Positions 4,768-5,869 of a DNA stretch of 5,869 nt are shown here, one piece after another (the stretch's first letter is position 1; each line of letters begins with the position of its first letter). A program made the translations under genes and the position numbers. Source of the DNA: an uncultured Campylobacter sp. (GTDB taxonomy: Bacteria > Campylobacterota > Campylobacteria > Campylobacterales > Campylobacteraceae); the NCBI RefSeq assembly GCF_938045595.1, contig NZ_CALIBB010000213.1, positions 1 through 5,869 on the forward strand, in the 5' to 3' direction. A model generated the notes under the pieces. That model was not told where the DNA came from. It saw only the letters and a program-made list of their open reading frames with translations, and did not search any database.

Positions 4768-5869
4768 TCAATCGATAGCGTTGGAGCTTTTTAGCACCAC
4801 TAGATGTTTTTTGCCCGCGAAGCTTAGCACTACGGCTGCATTATTTTCGTCGATTTCGCGCACCAGCTCTACTCGCACGTCGCTAGGTCTTGCAGTATCC
4901 GAGCTAAGCAGCTCATTTTCTAAAATGCTTTTAAATGCCGAGACTTTGGGCTCTTTTGCATCCGATCTTTCTTTTGCTCCCTCGCGAAATTCCATCGTGC
5001 CGCTCTCGGCAGGGCTTACTTTAAGCGGCGAAATTTTATCCGCTGTGCCTATATTCTCGGCGCTCTCAGAGTTTTCGTCCGCCTCCGTAGCTTCCGAACG
5101 CTCGGCACGCGCAACCTCATCGTAAAATTTATCGCGCATACTCTCTTCGCTCACGTTCTCGCCTCTTAAAAAATCTGCGCTATCTACGTTTTTTGAGTCG
5201 TTAGAATTTTTGGAATTTAAAGCAGAGGCTTCATCTTTCTTCGCAAACTCTTGCGCGTCAGAATAATTTGCGTTCTTTGATCCGCTCTGATTTTTAAAAG
5301 AGGAGTCGTTTAAAATTTCATCTATGCCCGCTTCGTCCACATCGGCATCCTCCATGCTAGCGTCGTCTTCAAAAACCCGCCATGTCTCGTCGATACTTTT
5401 TTGCGGCTTGTGCGATAAAAATTTTCGCACGCCTACGAAAGCCGCAGCCGCAAGCAGTAACGCTACGATTATCGGCATCACGGAAACCCCGCTGCTACCG
5501 CTTTGCGCCGTCTCACTCGCCTCGCTCTTTACGCTCATCTTGCTCTGATCGAAAGCGGGGTTTTTTACGCGCAAAATGAGCTTTAAATTGCCGTCTTGAG
5601 TAAGAGCATCGACCGATAGATCGGCACCAGTGGGGAAATTTATCTCGATATCCTTGCCCTTAGGCGCGATCGTAAAGCTTTTTAAGACCTTTTGATTGGT
5701 GCGCATCTCGTTAAATTTCTCATCACCGCCGAGCCCTTTTAAAATGAGGCTCATCGACTGCCCATTAACTATGCGTGCAATATTGTTAGGCTTATAGGCA
5801 GAGTCAAACGCCAAAACGATGTCGACACTGTCGTCGTGGTTGAAGAGATCGTATTGCATCAGATTGGTG
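4768..5869 (-). CDS. single-pass membrane protein with AMIN-like periplasmic region and FliO-like C-terminus (start beyond the right edge)
   Basis: The frame stays open past an internal ATG at 5859-5857 (upstream residues T-N-L), with no ribosome site visible. The true start and a probable signal peptide therefore lie outside. Residues below count from that Met. Residues 1-100 are a beta-rich periplasmic region with patterns such as VDIVLAFDS (12-20), MSLILKGL (36-43), FTIAPKGKDIEINF (62-75) and LKLILRV, resembling an AMIN-type domain. A Ser-rich stretch leads to one membrane helix (about 127-146), then basic residues. A long acidic, low-complexity cytoplasmic linker (157-310) follows, rich in Asp, Glu, Ser, Asn and Ala. 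The C-terminal piece VRVELVREIDENNAAVVLSF with GKKHLVVLKSSN (328-360) has the strand pattern of FliO, the flagellar export accessory protein. Large periplasmic domains on FliO are known in Helicobacter relatives. The FliO identity is a hypothesis (about 35%); the gene itself is clear. Confidence 0.85.
   Translation of the reverse strand, partial: TNLMQYDLFNHDDSVDIVLAFDSAYKPNNIARIVNGQSMSLILKGLGGDEKFNEMRTNQKVLKSFTIAPKGKDIEINFPTGADLSVDALTQDGNLKLILRVKNPAFDQSKMSVKSEASETAQSGSSGVSVMPIIVALLLAAAAFVGVRKFLSHKPQKSIDETWRVFEDDASMEDADVDEAGIDEILNDSSFKNQSGSKNANYSDAQEFAKKDEASALNSKNSNDSKNVDSADFLRGENVSEESMRDKFYDEVARAERSEATEADENSESAENIGTADKISPLKVSPAESGTMEFREGAKERSDAKEPKVSAFKSILENELLSSDTARPSDVRVELVREIDENNAAVVLSFAGKKHLVVLKSSNAID

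Noticed and set aside
4727..5125. A 132-codon Ser-rich plus-strand frame.
   Set aside because: It lies opposite the acidic linker of the right-edge gene, and Ser/Ala/Leu richness is what the complement of that linker yields.
1..5869. CRISPR arrays, tRNA or rRNA genes, insertion sequences, toxin-antitoxin or other defence modules.
   Set aside because: I found no regularly spaced repeats, no cloverleaf-like segment, no transposase-like protein with terminal repeats, and no defence domain in any credible frame.

Overview
The window looks like chromosomal DNA from a Campylobacterota species. The best fit is one of the higher-GC, mostly oral Campylobacter lineages (C. gracilis / rectus / showae / curvus type). 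The signs are intergenic DNA full of AAATTTAA / TAAATTTAG words, coding DNA of about 45-60% GC, a YedE/FdhT-type selenium-metabolism membrane protein, and a TATAAT promoter with no clear -35 box. The assignment is inferred from composition and protein families, not from a database match.

Layout, left to right. (1) Positions 1-684, minus strand, cut by the left edge: the N-terminal part of an OpgB/LTA-synthase-like 'sulfatase' family membrane enzyme. It probably starts at a TTG codon and is much more AT-rich than the rest. (2) Positions 685-907 carry no gene but hold a strong inverted repeat that probably terminates the next gene. (3) Positions 908-1969, minus strand: an intact yedE/fdhT-type transporter, with a promoter, a palindrome in the leader and a good ribosome binding site. 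(4) Positions 1970-2456: a 487-base divergent intergenic region. It contains the yedE promoter, a strange T-depleted, purine-rich block of about 160 bases, and an array of three alternating TTTGAAATT-type half-sites just upstream of a TATAAT box. (5) Positions 2457-4547, plus strand: a complete 696-residue TonB-dependent outer-membrane receptor with the FRAP and NPDL signatures typical of heme/hemoglobin receptors. (6) Positions 4548-4767: a convergent intergenic region with a long terminator hairpin. (7) Positions 4768-5869, minus strand, cut by the right edge: a single-pass inner-membrane protein with a beta-rich periplasmic region, a long acidic cytoplasmic linker and a small C-terminal domain that resembles FliO.

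The genes do not form one operon. yedE and the receptor are divergent, and the receptor and the last gene are convergent. The likely roles are separate: envelope polymer modification, selenium supply for selenoproteins such as formate dehydrogenase, iron/heme acquisition probably under Fur-like control, and possibly flagellar export. I did not find a convincing undescribed multi-gene system. The most worthwhile targets are the divergent intergenic region and the right-edge membrane protein.
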